Source: Lysinibacillus antri
GTDB taxonomy: Bacteria; Bacillota; Bacilli; Bacillales_A; Planococcaceae
Assembly (NCBI RefSeq): GCF_003977595.1
Contig: NZ_RYYR01000011.1
Location: 1-64,000, forward strand
Length of the DNA: 64,000 bases
Direction of reading: 5' to 3'
Under the pieces are notes generated by a model. It saw nothing but the letters and a program-made list of their open reading frames with translations. It had not been told where the DNA came from and made no database searches. The number at the start of each line of letters is the position of its first letter. The stretch's first letter is position 1. The position numbers were made by a program, and so were the translations under genes. Below, piece by piece: positions 1 through 8,369 of this stretch.

Positions 1-48
1 TTTTCGTTTTACCTTTAGAAATCTCTTGAGTTTATTGTAAAAGAAAAA

Positions 49-92
49 AGACTGTAGGCAAACTCGAAATTTATCGAGTTTGTCTACAGTCT
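49..92. terminator. Strong hairpin, probable terminator
   Basis: A near-perfect stem runs from AGACTGTAGGCAAACTCGA to its complement TCGAGTTTGTCTACAGTCT around a six-base loop. It lies downstream of the broken methyltransferase (minus strand) and probably ends a gene beyond the left edge. There is no long T run, so terminator is inferred from stem strength only. Confidence 0.55.
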
Positions 93-96
93 GAAA

Positions 97-127
97 GGGC
101 GTATTTCTTAAAGAAATGCGCCCTTTA
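97..127. repeat. CCCTTTAA-family intergenic hairpin repeat
   Basis: AAAGGGCG...CGCCCTTTAA forms a stem around TATTTCTTAAAGAAATG. This is the first member of a dispersed short repeat family. Related copies with the words GCGCCCTTTAATGGAAT or GGCCCTTTAATTGAAT occur at about 1.8, 3.0, 3.5, 4.1, 6.1, 6.5, 8.6, 9.3, 9.5, 14.5, 19.3, 19.5, 22.0, 25.8 and 29.7 kb. Confidence 0.6.
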
Positions 128-289
128 ACAGAAGACTCGATTTTAATATAATCTTAAAAGAAAATAATAATGTAATATTCTTTCAATATTGCACCCTTTA
201 CTTTAAGTACATTTCTTCACAAAGTCTTACTTTTACAGATAAAAAGAACTACTGTGGAAACCCCGATTGTGAAACGGAAGACATCTCTT

Positions 290-867
290 TTACTTCATTA
301 AAAACATATAGTAATGTTCATAATCTTGTTTTCCATCTTTAACTACCCGGAAACCGACGGACTTTGCTAACTTTTTAATTTCTTCTTTTGAAATTCTGTT
401 CTGTAATGGTGGACCTATTTGACATTCAGAATCCGTGTCGAACTCAGCTATTAAAACCCGTACATCCTCATTAATATGTTTATTGACGTTTCTCATTATA
501 TTAATTGGAGAATCTGCGTGATGAAGAACATCAGTAATCATTACAATGTCAACATTTCCTACAGTGTTCAATGATGTTTCAGCATTTCTCCAAATTGGAA
601 TAATGTTGTCTTTCTTTTCCTCTATTTCTCTTAGAAAAAGATCAAGAGCTTCCTTTGATTGATCTAATGCAAAAATTATACCGTCTTCCCCAATAAAATT
701 GGCATATTGCAAAGTAAAAACACCTGGTCCAGTACCAATATCAAGAACTGATTCCCCTTTTTCATATCTACAAGTTTAATCTACTCGTAAACTAATGGAA
801 ATCGTTCTAATTGTCTTTGTTTGACTTCTTCCCAACCTAAATATGATAAATCTTTGTGAAAGTCCAA
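290..867 (-). pseudogene. Class I SAM-dependent methyltransferase, disabled by a nonsense codon and a frameshift
   Basis: The largest open piece gives the C-terminal part of a Rossmann methyltransferase, with motif I read as ESVLDIGTGPG and an acidic post-II/III region (VDIVMITDVLHHAD). Upstream in another frame is DFHKDLSYLGWEEVKQRQLE followed by RFPLVYE and TAG. Joining the two restores one protein of about 192 residues if two lesions are undone: TAG at 781-783 read as TGG, and one G restored to the GGGG run near 740. The inferred start is TTG at 867. The reading is mine from the sequence; sequencing error could mimic the G-run deletion but not both lesions. The methyl acceptor is unknown. 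Confidence 0.7.
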
Positions 868-880
868 TATAAGGACCTTC

Positions 881-1195
881 TTACCAGCCAAAGTTTGTAA
901 GCGTAGAATAAATAAAATATATTGATACCAAAACGGCAACAACAGTTAGAGCAATTATCCAAAATTCTTTACAACGGTGCTTGAACAAACGATATATAGA
1001 GAAAATTGCTGTAACAAAAGTCATCAAAATCATCAAACGTCGTATCCAAAGGGCTCCCGACATAGTAGCCATCATATCTGTACTGCCACCTAGTAGCATA
1101 AGAATCCCCATATGAATCCAATGGTGAGACGTAGCAAGGAAGGAAAAGACAACAGAAGATATAGAAGTGGTGGCTTGCTTAGTTTTAAAATTCAT
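881..1195 (-). CDS. Small integral membrane protein, coupled to MarR
   Basis: Encodes 104 residues with about three hydrophobic segments (around HWIHMGILMLLGG, LMILMTFVTAIFSIY and IIALTVVAVLVSIYFIYS). The chosen ATG at 1195 overlaps the last codons of the MarR gene (ATGAATTTTAA), placing it 11 bases inside that gene and suggesting translational coupling. A GGAG lies about nine bases upstream. A longer reading to 1246 would only add residues encoded within marR. I do not recognise the family; the pairing suggests an effector or sensor controlled by the MarR regulator. Function unknown. Confidence 0.7.
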   Translation of the reverse strand: MNFKTKQATTSISSVVFSFLATSHHWIHMGILMLLGGSTDMMATMSGALWIRRLMILMTFVTAIFSIYRLFKHRCKEFWIIALTVVAVLVSIYFIYSTLTNFGW

Positions 1196-1637
1196 TTTGT
1201 TTGCTCCTTTTTTTGGATAAAACATCATTAAATAATTTGAGTCCACTCAAAATTTGATGCTGACAATCTTCTGAAACTCCATTCAAAATAGAAACGTAAT
1301 ATTGGATTGACTGTTCTCTTACTTGTTTTAACGAACTTCCCCCTTTTTCTGTCAATGACACCAAAACTTCACGACGATTCGCTTCGTTTAAAAGTCTGTT
1401 TACAAAACCACCTTTTACGAGGGAATCCACCAAACGGCTCACCGTACTTCGTTCTAGAAATAATAGTTCTGCCAATTCGCCAATGGTTAACGTTTTATTC
1501 TCTAATTCTTGTAAAGCAAATACTTGAGATGGAGACAAATTAAAACCACACGGAGTTACATTTTGCTCAAGCAAACCAAATAATCGAACAAACTTTTGAA
1601 CTGTATTGCGTAGTTCTAGAATTTCTTCTCGATTCAA
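1185..1637 (-). CDS. MarR-family transcriptional regulator
   Basis: A MarR-type winged-helix repressor of about 150 residues. The helix-turn-helix region reads LTIGELAELLFLERSTVSRL, followed by the wing with NRREVLVSLTEKG, both typical of the family. The start is taken as TTG at 1637, preceded by AGGTGAAGGTG; an upstream ATG at 1679 would add about 14 residues without a good ribosome site. It is the first gene of a two-gene unit with the overlapping small membrane protein. Family members usually bind short palindromes in their own promoter and respond to phenolic or oxidative ligands; the ligand here cannot be read from sequence. Confidence 0.85.
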   Translation of the reverse strand: MNREEILELRNTVQKFVRLFGLLEQNVTPCGFNLSPSQVFALQELENKTLTIGELAELLFLERSTVSRLVDSLVKGGFVNRLLNEANRREVLVSLTEKGGSSLKQVREQSIQYYVSILNGVSEDCQHQILSGLKLFNDVLSKKRSKQNEF

Positions 1638-1782
1638 TTTTTCATCACCTTCACCTATATATAATGATGTACCATACAAATGTTGTATTATACATATATT
1701 GTAGTGAACATTAATTACTCAGTCAACAAAATGCTTATTTTATTTTTTCGATTATTAAAGTATTCTGTCATTTAGTTTAATT

Positions 1783-1892
1783 ATATTTCTTCACAATATC
1801 ACACCATATAAGTCATATTCTTTTAAATGGCCCTTTAATTGAATAAAGCACTTTCCTTATTAATTAAAGGAAAGCGCCCTTTAATGGAATAA
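1783..1892. repeat. Composite intergenic repeat unit
   Basis: Full-looking member of the dispersed family: ATTTCTTCACAATATC, then GGCCCTTTAATTGAATAAA, then CACTTTCCTTATTAATTAAA, then GGAAAGCGCCCTTTAATGGA. The inner part can fold as a long hairpin. It lies in the 420-base gap between marR and the SDR gene. The rest of that gap (1893-2059) shows only possible coding scraps, such as IFIRAVIEEALSEFGID on the minus strand, too short to name. Confidence 0.6.
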
Positions 1893-2059
1893 CTTAAATA
1901 TAATATCAATTCCAAACTCACTTAATGCTTCTTCAATTACTGCCCTAATAAAGATACTTCTGGATAACAATCGCAACGGGAATTATTCCATTCTTAAATA
2001 AAGAAACCCACTTAAACCTATGTTTTTTTGTACTAATTTACTATTTTCATACAACATCT

Positions 2060-2818
2060 TTAATTCAGCTTATTTTTTAGATATTCCTCATAGGTAATTA
2101 TCCCTTTTTTTTGCATAGGATTTGTATTTTTTCCTTCGATTAAAGAATTATATAGTTTTCCTGAGAAAGGAATACTTAAAACATCATTGCTTTCATTGTT
2201 AATTTTAATTTTCAACTCCGCCATTTCTCTTAATGTCATTATATCTGGACCACAGAAATCATCTAATTTTCCTTGTGGGCCTTTATTAACTAAATCAATT
2301 AAATGTCTGGCAAATTCATTAACATCCACGCTTTGAAATTTAATCTTTCCAGGGATTATATATCTTTTGAAGAAAGGTTTTGATAACAGTAAATTCTCAA
2401 CAAAGCTATGAAACTGAGTTGCACGAGAAATCGTATAGGGTACAGAACTGTTTTTTAATAATTCTTCTGCTTTGTATTTAAGTCTATAATATTTGAAGGG
2501 GATTTCCTCGATTCCCACAATTGATGGATAAATAAAAAGTTTTATATGATGCAACTTGCTTAAAAGTTTTTCAAAACCAGCAACCTCAATGTTTTTAGAA
2601 TTTTTGGTCGGGCTAGTTGCTGCGTGAATAATTACATCAACATCTTTTACTGCTTCTTCTAAACCTTCGCCAGATAATAGATCGCTATAAACCCATGTGA
2701 AGTCTACTCCTTCTGGTTTTCTTCTCGAAGTCATTTTAACTTGATAATCCAAGCCTTTTAATTGCTTTAACAAAGCTGAACCTAGTTGTCCGGTTGAACC
2801 AGTTATAAGTATTCTCAA
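2060..2818 (-). CDS. Atypical short-chain dehydrogenase / NAD(P)-binding protein
   Basis: A Rossmann-fold protein of 252 residues. The N terminus reads RILITGSTGQLGSALL, with the TGxxGxxG dinucleotide-binding motif of atypical SDR/NmrA-like proteins, followed by a basic TSRRKP segment typical of NADPH binders and DVIIHAATS after strand 4. No clear YxxxK pair with an upstream Ser can be assigned, although KYYRLKYKAEELLK carries YRLKYK. The start is taken as TTG at 2818 with GGGAGTG upstream, which matches the usual family start; ATG at 2833 is the alternative. Family members act as reductases or as redox-sensing binding proteins; the substrate is unknown. Confidence 0.75.
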   Translation of the reverse strand: MRILITGSTGQLGSALLKQLKGLDYQVKMTSRRKPEGVDFTWVYSDLLSGEGLEEAVKDVDVIIHAATSPTKNSKNIEVAGFEKLLSKLHHIKLFIYPSIVGIEEIPFKYYRLKYKAEELLKNSSVPYTISRATQFHSFVENLLLSKPFFKRYIIPGKIKFQSVDVNEFARHLIDLVNKGPQGKLDDFCGPDIMTLREMAELKIKINNESNDVLSIPFSGKLYNSLIEGKNTNPMQKKGIITYEEYLKNKLN

Positions 2819-2967
2819 GTACAACACTCCCATTCAAATGGATTATCTTTGTATTGTAATATTCAGAAGTTGGTTACTTTATTCTACTAACCTTCCCCAC
2901 TAGTTTAGGTGTAATCCTTCATAATTTATCTATACCATTATATAAGACCTATATGTGTTTTACTTTC

Positions 2968-3021
2968 CTCCACAATCTGGCCCTATAACGAAAAGACACG
3001 CATTTTTACATGGGTGTCTTA
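2968..3021. repeat. Intergenic repeat with GACACGCATTTTTACATGGGTGTC hairpin-like arm (part)
   Basis: CCACAATCTGGCCCTATAAC is followed by AAAGACACGCATTTTTACAT and GGGTGTCTT. The same second half occurs at 6078-6112 with small changes, so it is a variant arm of the dispersed family. Confidence 0.5.
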
Positions 3022-3035
3022 TTTAAAGATTAATT

Positions 3036-3386
3036 TCAAAAGTATTTACTATAAAAATGCTGTCTAAGTTTTCCGCTTAGCTGGGCATATATTTTTGTAG
3101 TCTCCCTCTTTTCATGATCCAGTAAACTTTGGATCACATCAATTGGCGCACCGTTATTAATCATATGTGTTGCATAGCTGTGTCCTAAACTGGATGGCTT
3201 TAAGTGATTCCCTGACTGTACTAAATATTCTTTTAACTTCTATGTACTAAATTCGTTTATATCAATGTCACCAAAAAACCTTAATAAAAGATTATATTGA
3301 AAACAATATGTTTTTAATGCAATCATTGAATAACCCTCGATTTTTTTATCCTGTTGATACTTTTTCCACGCGTCGGATAATAACAT
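3036..3386 (-). pseudogene. Tyrosine recombinase (XerC/D-like integrase) with internal deletion and stop
   Basis: Reading the minus strand from ATG 3386 gives the N-terminal SAM-like core-binding domain (MLLSDAWKKYQQ..., LLLRFFGDIDINEFST), a TAG stop, then KLKEYLVQSGNHLKPSSLGH joined directly to SYATHMINNGAPIDVIQSLL, DHEKRETTKIYAQLS and the C-terminal end. The C-terminal part is the conserved HxxR...H/W...Y region with the nucleophilic Tyr in KIYAQLS. Most of the catalytic domain, including the first catalytic Arg, is missing. The junction falls at a His shared by 'LGH' and the expected 'RHSYATH', as expected for a short-homology deletion. It was too broken to be listed as one reading frame. 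Confidence 0.8.
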
Positions 3387-3523
3387 AATACTTTCACTCT
3401 CCTATTAATTAAATCTATTAATCTAGATTCTATTATGTTCAGAGAAACTCTTTTTTAAACGAAGATATTCAAAAATCGTAAAAAATAGCGGATTATCAAA
3501 ATATGAGAACGCTTGAAATACAA

Positions 3524-3571
3524 GAAAAAGGACACTTTATTTTTTACAGAAAAGCGCCCTTTAATGGAATA
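3524..3571. repeat. GCGCCCTTTAATGGAAT repeat
   Basis: GGACACTTTATTTTTTACAG followed by AAAAGCGCCCTTTAATGGAA. A partial member of the dispersed family lying immediately downstream of the GNAT gene, where it may serve as a terminator. Confidence 0.55.
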
Positions 3572-4024
3572 TTACAAAGTTGTTTTATAGATACGAGAAC
3601 TATCTCCCCACGGATGATATCCAGTACCGATGAATTCAAATCCAAATTTTTCATAAAACCCGATATGTTCTGTACTGAGGTATAAATGGTTAAAACCTCC
3701 TTCTTTTGCATCAATCTTCGCATTTTCTAATAATATCGAACTATAAGCATTTCCCCTGTATTCCTCTTCGATGTACACAGCACACAACCAAGGATATAAA
3801 TCCATACGGCTAATAAAATCGTTTGTAACAATACCTGCGCAACCAATTATTTTATCACCTTCCATCAATAAATACCATTGTGGCAATGGATTAGAGGGGG
3901 TAATACAATGGGTAATACAGTCTTCAAATACCATCATACTTTGTTCGTTTGCCCATTTACTTTGAATAAATTTAATGGCTCTATCCTTAAATTCAGGATT
4001 TTTTTTTACAGAAATGATTTTCAT
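3572..4024 (-). CDS. GNAT-family N-acetyltransferase
   Basis: A GNAT fold protein of 150 residues that transfers an acetyl group from acetyl-CoA to an unknown amine. The core strand pair (WYLLMEGDKIIGCAGIV) is followed by AVYIEEEYRGNAYSSILLEN, matching the acetyl-CoA-binding V..E.RGxGxG/A motif, although the second Gly is replaced (RGNAYS). The end, GFYEKFGFEFIG, is the classic C-terminal GNAT signature. ATG at 4024 is preferred, with GAGGTG nine bases upstream; GTG at 4033 overlaps that site. It stands alone between intergenic repeats. Confidence 0.82.
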   Translation of the reverse strand: MKIISVKKNPEFKDRAIKFIQSKWANEQSMMVFEDCITHCITPSNPLPQWYLLMEGDKIIGCAGIVTNDFISRMDLYPWLCAVYIEEEYRGNAYSSILLENAKIDAKEGGFNHLYLSTEHIGFYEKFGFEFIGTGYHPWGDSSRIYKTTL

Positions 4025-4120
4025 TTTCTTCACACCTCATCATTTAACTTTCTTTGAAGGTAATTAAAATCCCTGTTAAAGAACCACTTCGACATTCTTA
4101 ATAAAACTCCTGCTTGTTTA

Positions 4121-4185
4121 GTAATCTGTCCCTTTCATGGAAAAAAGCGCAATTCACTCTGGAAAAGCGCCCTATAATTGAGTAA
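4121..4185. repeat. CCCTTTCATGG / GCGCCCTATAATTGAG repeat
   Basis: A diverged member of the dispersed repeat family: TGTCCCTTTCATGGAAAAAA, then GCGCAATTCACTCTGGAAAA, then GCGCCCTATAATTGAGT. It occupies the gap between the transglutaminase-like and GNAT genes. A short open piece ending VIIADNKYPAKPANRS (minus strand, about 4190-4245) may be a gene scrap but cannot be assigned. Confidence 0.5.
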
Positions 4186-4296
4186 GAGTTAACTTCTATT
4201 AGCCGGTTTTGCAGGATACTTATTATCTGCTATTATTACTTTTTTCCATTATACACTGCGTTTTTTGGCACTATCGGTAGACGGAAACATATCCAC

Positions 4297-4992
4297 CTAA
4301 GCACGAATTCTTTCTACATTACGATTCATCAGTTTACGACCAATATTCCGATAAACCCATTTTTTCAGCGGTGTTAATTGTTGTTGATATTTTTCAAAGA
4401 ATTCATCGGGTGAATTGAACACACCGAAATCGTGGTTAATACCTTCTTTTTGAATATAAGTATCATTGGCATTCCACTCTACTTGTGGATTTTGAAAGTT
4501 ATCGGTAGCGGCACCATATCCACAAAAACTGGTTTTGCAATCATAAAACTTTTCTTGTAACTTTTTCAAATATTTGCTGTCCAGAATGAAACCCTCAATG
4601 TTATACCAATGCTCTTTATACTGAACTTCAACCCAGCTATGAATAATACTTTGGGGAGCAAGCTTATAGATGATTCCTGTCATTGCACCTCTTTGCAATT
4701 TCTTGTCAATGGTAAAACCATGTATCCGGCAAGGTATTCCAACAGCCCTTAGAAGCGCCATAAATAATGTTCCCTTTGTATTGCACTGTCCATAACCATC
4801 TTTTAACACCTCAGAGGCGGAAATCGTATCATCTGTATTATATCCAAATGTGATATCATCACGAACGAAATTATAGATTTTACTGATTTTTTTAAAATTA
4901 TCATCATTTAACCATCCCTGTTTTTTTATTAATCTCTGTATTGAGCTATGGTTAAAATTCAACATTTGAGTTTCTTGCAAGTACTTATTCAT
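4297..4992 (-). CDS. Transglutaminase-like superfamily protein
   Basis: A 231-residue protein with the papain-like transglutaminase fold. Expected catalytic elements are visible: Cys in DGYGQCNTKGTLFMALLRA, followed by VGIPCRIHGF; His in SIIHSWVEVQY; and an acidic position in HWYNIEGFILD. The start ATG at 4992 has GGGAGG upstream. It lies 46 bases downstream of the AraC-family gene on the same strand, so the two probably form one unit. Bacterial members act as cysteine peptidases or amidases; the substrate is unknown. No signal peptide is visible, so a cytoplasmic protein is likely. Confidence 0.8.
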   Translation of the reverse strand: MNKYLQETQMLNFNHSSIQRLIKKQGWLNDDNFKKISKIYNFVRDDITFGYNTDDTISASEVLKDGYGQCNTKGTLFMALLRAVGIPCRIHGFTIDKKLQRGAMTGIIYKLAPQSIIHSWVEVQYKEHWYNIEGFILDSKYLKKLQEKFYDCKTSFCGYGAATDNFQNPQVEWNANDTYIQKEGINHDFGVFNSPDEFFEKYQQQLTPLKKWVYRNIGRKLMNRNVERIRA

Positions 4993-5038
4993 TGTGTAAT
5001 CCTCCCTCTTGTTTGATTACACTTTATCAAAATACCTA

Positions 5039-5791
5039 TCAGTAAACTTTCAAAAACTCGCTATCTTTTATTATATTTGTTGCAGACATCCCAGTCATCA
5101 TTTTATTGGTATATGCAAGATGTGATGGACTATCGAAACCAGCACTAAGAGCGGCTGTCGTTATGTTTTCTCCATTGAAAATGGACTCGTATGCTACCTG
5201 AAGTTTATGCAAAACAATATAACTTTTTAAGGGAATACCTGTTTCTTCTTTGAATAAATGCGCCAAACGACTTTCAGAGAGACCTATTTTTTTAGAAAGA
5301 TTCTTGATCTGATGAAAATCATCTTCATGCATGCAGTCATCAAAGTAATTCAATACTTCCACAACCCGATCATCAAAATTTTTCATATGACCAGAAGTAA
5401 ACTGAAATGTAACGCTCTGAGCAAAGGAAAGAATAGCCTCATGACTCTTTTGTTCTAGCGCATTTTTTAAAGTATTCTGCATAAATATGTATTTTTGAAG
5501 TGGGAAAATATAAAAGGGCTGATCCATTAACAACCCTCTCATCCTACGCCCTAGTTCTGTTGTAGGATCAACTAAAATAGTGAAATGGGCTTCTTCCTCT
5601 GTGTTAAACTTATGCAGTATATTCATATTTATAAGAATGGCACTACAGGAGATAAGCTGTCCATTAACTTCGATAGTTAACATCTTTTTACTGCTGAGAA
5701 ACATTTGCAGTAACCAATGTTTATGGGAATCTGCTTCTATACTATTTGAAATGGCCATAAAATTTCTACCGTATTTAATAATATAGTTCAT
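5039..5791 (-). CDS. AraC-family transcriptional regulator
   Basis: A 250-residue AraC/XylS regulator. The last 100 residues hold the double helix-turn-helix: IKNLSKKIGLSESRLAHLFK then EETGIPLKSYIVLHKLQVAY, and AALSAGFDSPSHLAYTNKMM. The N-terminal half resembles a small ligand-binding domain. ATG at 5791 follows GAGGTG. It is probably transcribed with the transglutaminase-like gene that follows after 46 bases and may control it. The effector is unknown. Confidence 0.87.
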   Translation of the reverse strand: MNYIIKYGRNFMAISNSIEADSHKHWLLQMFLSSKKMLTIEVNGQLISCSAILINMNILHKFNTEEEAHFTILVDPTTELGRRMRGLLMDQPFYIFPLQKYIFMQNTLKNALEQKSHEAILSFAQSVTFQFTSGHMKNFDDRVVEVLNYFDDCMHEDDFHQIKNLSKKIGLSESRLAHLFKEETGIPLKSYIVLHKLQVAYESIFNGENITTAALSAGFDSPSHLAYTNKMMTGMSATNIIKDSEFLKVY

Positions 5792-5796
5792 TACTG

Positions 5797-6136
5797 CACC
5801 TCTGAAATTATCAGTATTAAATTTATGATAGTAATTTTAGATTTATCTTTTTCACAAAAGCTCGATTTGTTTTTAATCAGTGTATCTTCAACCTCGTACC
5901 CGATCGTTACCGTTTCATCGTCCTCTTCATAAATCTTTAATTAAAAGTTTACCAAGTAATATCTATTTTAACAATTCCATCCATTCCTTTAAGTATCTTC
6001 TATCACAATCACATCTAACTTTAACATAAATATCCAGAATCTTCTTATTTATTGTTAAGCCATTATATGACCCAATAGCAGAAAGACACACACTTATACA
6101 TAGGTGTCTTAAATCACTAAAAGTTTATGGAATGAA
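5797..6136. other. Gene-free stretch with possible coding scrap
   Basis: Upstream of the AraC gene. On the minus strand, roughly 5797-5945, an open piece reads IYEEDDETVTIGYEVEDTL with coding-like composition but no start and no recognised family, so a gene remnant is possible. A repeat-family arm (GACACACACTTATACATAGG TGTC) lies at about 6085-6110. Nothing else is visible. Confidence 0.35.
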
Positions 6137-6392
6137 TGGATAGGCTACACTGAGTTGGACATTTTGTATAAGAGATTAAGATCAATTCCTATGTCTATCA
6201 ACGAAGAAGAGCTTTATATGGAGCAATGGGCATGATAGCCTCGTTTGGCTAAGACAGCCCAATATAGCTGGCTTTCTGGCGCAACGAATCATGCCCATAG
6301 AGGCTCCATGTCAAGCAACTTGTGCGCCCCTTATACGTTAAGAAGATAATTCAACCACCTTTAAAAAGTTGTCCAAAACTGTTGCCGTACCA
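6137..6392. repeat. Left arm of a 256-bp inverted repeat
   Basis: Bases 6137-6392 read the same as the reverse complement of 8315-8570 with no difference that I can find over 256 bases. The arms enclose 1.9 kb with two divergent genes. Each arm has an internal palindrome (ATGGGCATGAT...ATCATGCCCAT) and subterminal words TTGGACATTTTGTATAAG and, inverted, TTGGACAACTTTTTAAAG that resemble imperfect terminal repeats, as in a small non-autonomous transposon. The arm includes an inverted copy of the last 55 bases of the gene at 7464-8369. Confidence 0.9.
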
Positions 6393-6469
6393 ATGTTCAA
6401 TGAAAGACTTTTTCATACGAGGATATTCAACAATTTAAAATATTGATAAATTTCGAACTCTGACTAATC

Positions 6470-6527
6470 TAAAAAGGCCCTATCCCTATTTTCCAGGAAA
6501 GCGCCCTTTAGCGGAATACTGAAAAAT
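6470..6527. repeat. GGCCCTATCCC...GCGCCCTTTAGCGGAAT repeat
   Basis: AAGGCCCTATCCCTATTTTC is followed by CAGGAAAGCGCCCTTTAGCG and GAATACTG. A member of the dispersed intergenic family, inside the inverted-repeat-bounded segment and downstream of the gene ending at 6596. Confidence 0.55.
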
Positions 6528-6595
6528 TATTAAAGTAGTTCCTCTATCATTTTGCTAAATTCCTAATTTTCTTTAAGTAACAATTCCACAACATA

Positions 6596-7258
6596 TTAAA
6601 TTGAATTTTGATAGGCATTCCGAATTTGTTTCGATTTATAAAATTGTTCTATACTCTTTTTTCGTACCTCTAAATTTTGTAAATGCGGTTTGTGTAATAT
6701 TGATTGTTGTTCTTCAAACTTTTTATTCAAACGAATTTTAGATAACTCGTCTGGTAAGATTAAATTATTATTTGAAGACATCATACCAAGTTCATAACAT
6801 CGATTAATAATTTCTAGGATTTTACCACTTTTTATTTCGTCTCTTTGTCCATTATCAAAAGTCGCTAATTCTAATCGTTCCTTCCAATGTGCATTTTCAT
6901 AGCTCATTTCTCCGCTTCTCACATTGTCGGGACTGATTATTTCCCCTCTTTCAAGCATTGAACAGAAATCATAAAAATGAATGGATGTTGTACCTGCCGG
7001 AACAGCTTCAGTTCCGGAACCCTCAGTTGCTACAATACCAAAGGCAAGAAATGTTGGATGCAAGTTTTTGATATAGCTATCCCAACGTTCAACATCCTCA
7101 GAATTATACTCAACACCATTTACTTTCACAGTTTTTGGTGCTTCTTGAATTTCTTCATTCTCTATATTTTGTACAGTGTAATTAGAAGATTTTCCCGTAT
7201 TTTGTGTTTGCCAAACCTTCGTAATGTCTGAGGAACCTATTGTTTGTAACATCTTCAT
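6596..7258 (-). CDS. Hypothetical protein, divergent from DUF4885-like gene
   Basis: A 220-residue protein that I do not recognise. It is hydrophilic, has no signal peptide or membrane segment, and begins with a low-complexity N-terminal 45 residues. The middle part (VKVNGVEYNSEDVERWDSYI) is followed by HPTFLAFGIVATEGSGTEAV, which looks like a folded domain, and the C terminus is rich in Lys and predicted helix. GGGAGG precedes the ATG at 7258 by only three bases, so ATG at 7252 is an equally good start. It is divergently arranged with the probable DUF4885 gene, and both lie inside the 256-bp inverted repeats, suggesting that they work or move together. Confidence 0.65.
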   Translation of the reverse strand: MKMLQTIGSSDITKVWQTQNTGKSSNYTVQNIENEEIQEAPKTVKVNGVEYNSEDVERWDSYIKNLHPTFLAFGIVATEGSGTEAVPAGTTSIHFYDFCSMLERGEIISPDNVRSGEMSYENAHWKERLELATFDNGQRDEIKSGKILEIINRCYELGMMSSNNNLILPDELSKIRLNKKFEEQQSILHKPHLQNLEVRKKSIEQFYKSKQIRNAYQNSI

Positions 7259-7463
7259 TAACCTCCCGTTAGTTTTTTGATTATTTACACTCTTTATCGG
7301 ATATCAAACCAAAATTTACAATAAATAACCAAATTATGTAAAACTTACCCAAGTACCTTTTATTTCAAATATATATTTCTCTCTAATTTCCTTAAATGTA
7401 TTATACTGTAAATTAACATTTGCATACCGATAAATATATTAAATACTTTAAGGGAGGGTCAAA

Positions 7464-8369
7464 ATGAATATTAATACAACCTATACATCAGCCGTTTCAA
7501 CTACTCCAATTCAACGAAAGAATCAGGATAAAACAATTTCTAAAGAAAACGATCAAACCTCTATACACAGTACAAATGAATTTGTGAGCGAAAAAGATAA
7601 AATGATGAAAATACTAGATGAAAAGTATCGAAAAATCAATGAACAAAATAAACAATTTAAAGATCCTCATGGTCATATATTTGATAAGTATAGAAACCCT
7701 TATTCTCCTTATTACAGGAGTGATTTAACCAAGGAAGAGAGATTTGCTGCTTACAGTATGGAAATACACTGGGCAAATCATGGAACAGGGGGGATGTATA
7801 TTTCCACTGATGCTGTCTTTCGTAATGAAAAGGCATACAACCCCGAACAAGAAAGTATAGAAAGAAAAGCATTTAATCGGCAAAAGGTTAATGAACAATT
7901 GCATTCATTATTATCTAAGAATGGAGTTACACTTCCTAAAGGGAAAAGTTTAGCATTTACCATTGACCCGAATAACTTCAAATTAATAATTAGTGGATCA
8001 AAAGATGAAGTACTTATAAGTCAATTAGAAAGCTTATTAAATACAGACAATAATTCAAGAGAATTATTTTTCCATATAATGAAAAGTAGATCTCACGATT
8101 CAACTCAATTTTCAAATGCAAAATTAGATAAGTTCCGCCTTGTCAATCAAATAAAAACAACGACAGGATATAATTTGAAAGATTTGGAGAATGTAAATGG
8201 TAAGTTTATAACAGAAGATGGGACGGATATTTTAAATATTTATAGGGAGAAGCTTAGTCAAAATCCATATACCAAGGATCATGTCGGAGCAGCACTTAGT
8301 TATTATGGATCTACTGGTACGGCAACAGTTTTGGACAACTTTTTAAAGGTGGTTGAATTATCTTCTTAA
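7464..8369 (+). CDS. Probable DUF4885-family protein
   Basis: A 301-residue protein starting at ATG 7464 with AGGGAGGG at the proper distance. I assign it tentatively to DUF4885, an uncharacterised family found mainly in Bacillus-type bacteria, from the N-terminal pattern (MNINTTYTSA, IQRKNQ) and the central block KYRNPYSPYYRSDLTKEERF followed by IHWANHGTGGMYIST. No catalytic motif or membrane segment is visible. Its last 18 codons lie within the right arm of the inverted repeat, so a recombinational flip between the arms would leave the coding sequence intact. The 205-base gap to the divergent gene at 7258 should hold both promoters; I see no certain -35/-10 pair. Confidence 0.72.
   Translation: MNINTTYTSAVSTTPIQRKNQDKTISKENDQTSIHSTNEFVSEKDKMMKILDEKYRKINEQNKQFKDPHGHIFDKYRNPYSPYYRSDLTKEERFAAYSMEIHWANHGTGGMYISTDAVFRNEKAYNPEQESIERKAFNRQKVNEQLHSLLSKNGVTLPKGKSLAFTIDPNNFKLIISGSKDEVLISQLESLLNTDNNSRELFFHIMKSRSHDSTQFSNAKLDKFRLVNQIKTTTGYNLKDLENVNGKFITEDGTDILNIYREKLSQNPYTKDHVGAALSYYGSTGTATVLDNFLKVVELSS

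Noticed and set aside
1307-1543. Plus-strand frame opposite the MarR gene
   Set aside because: Fully antisense to a clear MarR gene; no start signal.
6137-6392. Left inverted-repeat arm as an intact insertion sequence
   Set aside because: No transposase frame fits in 256 bases; at most it is a non-autonomous or remnant element.
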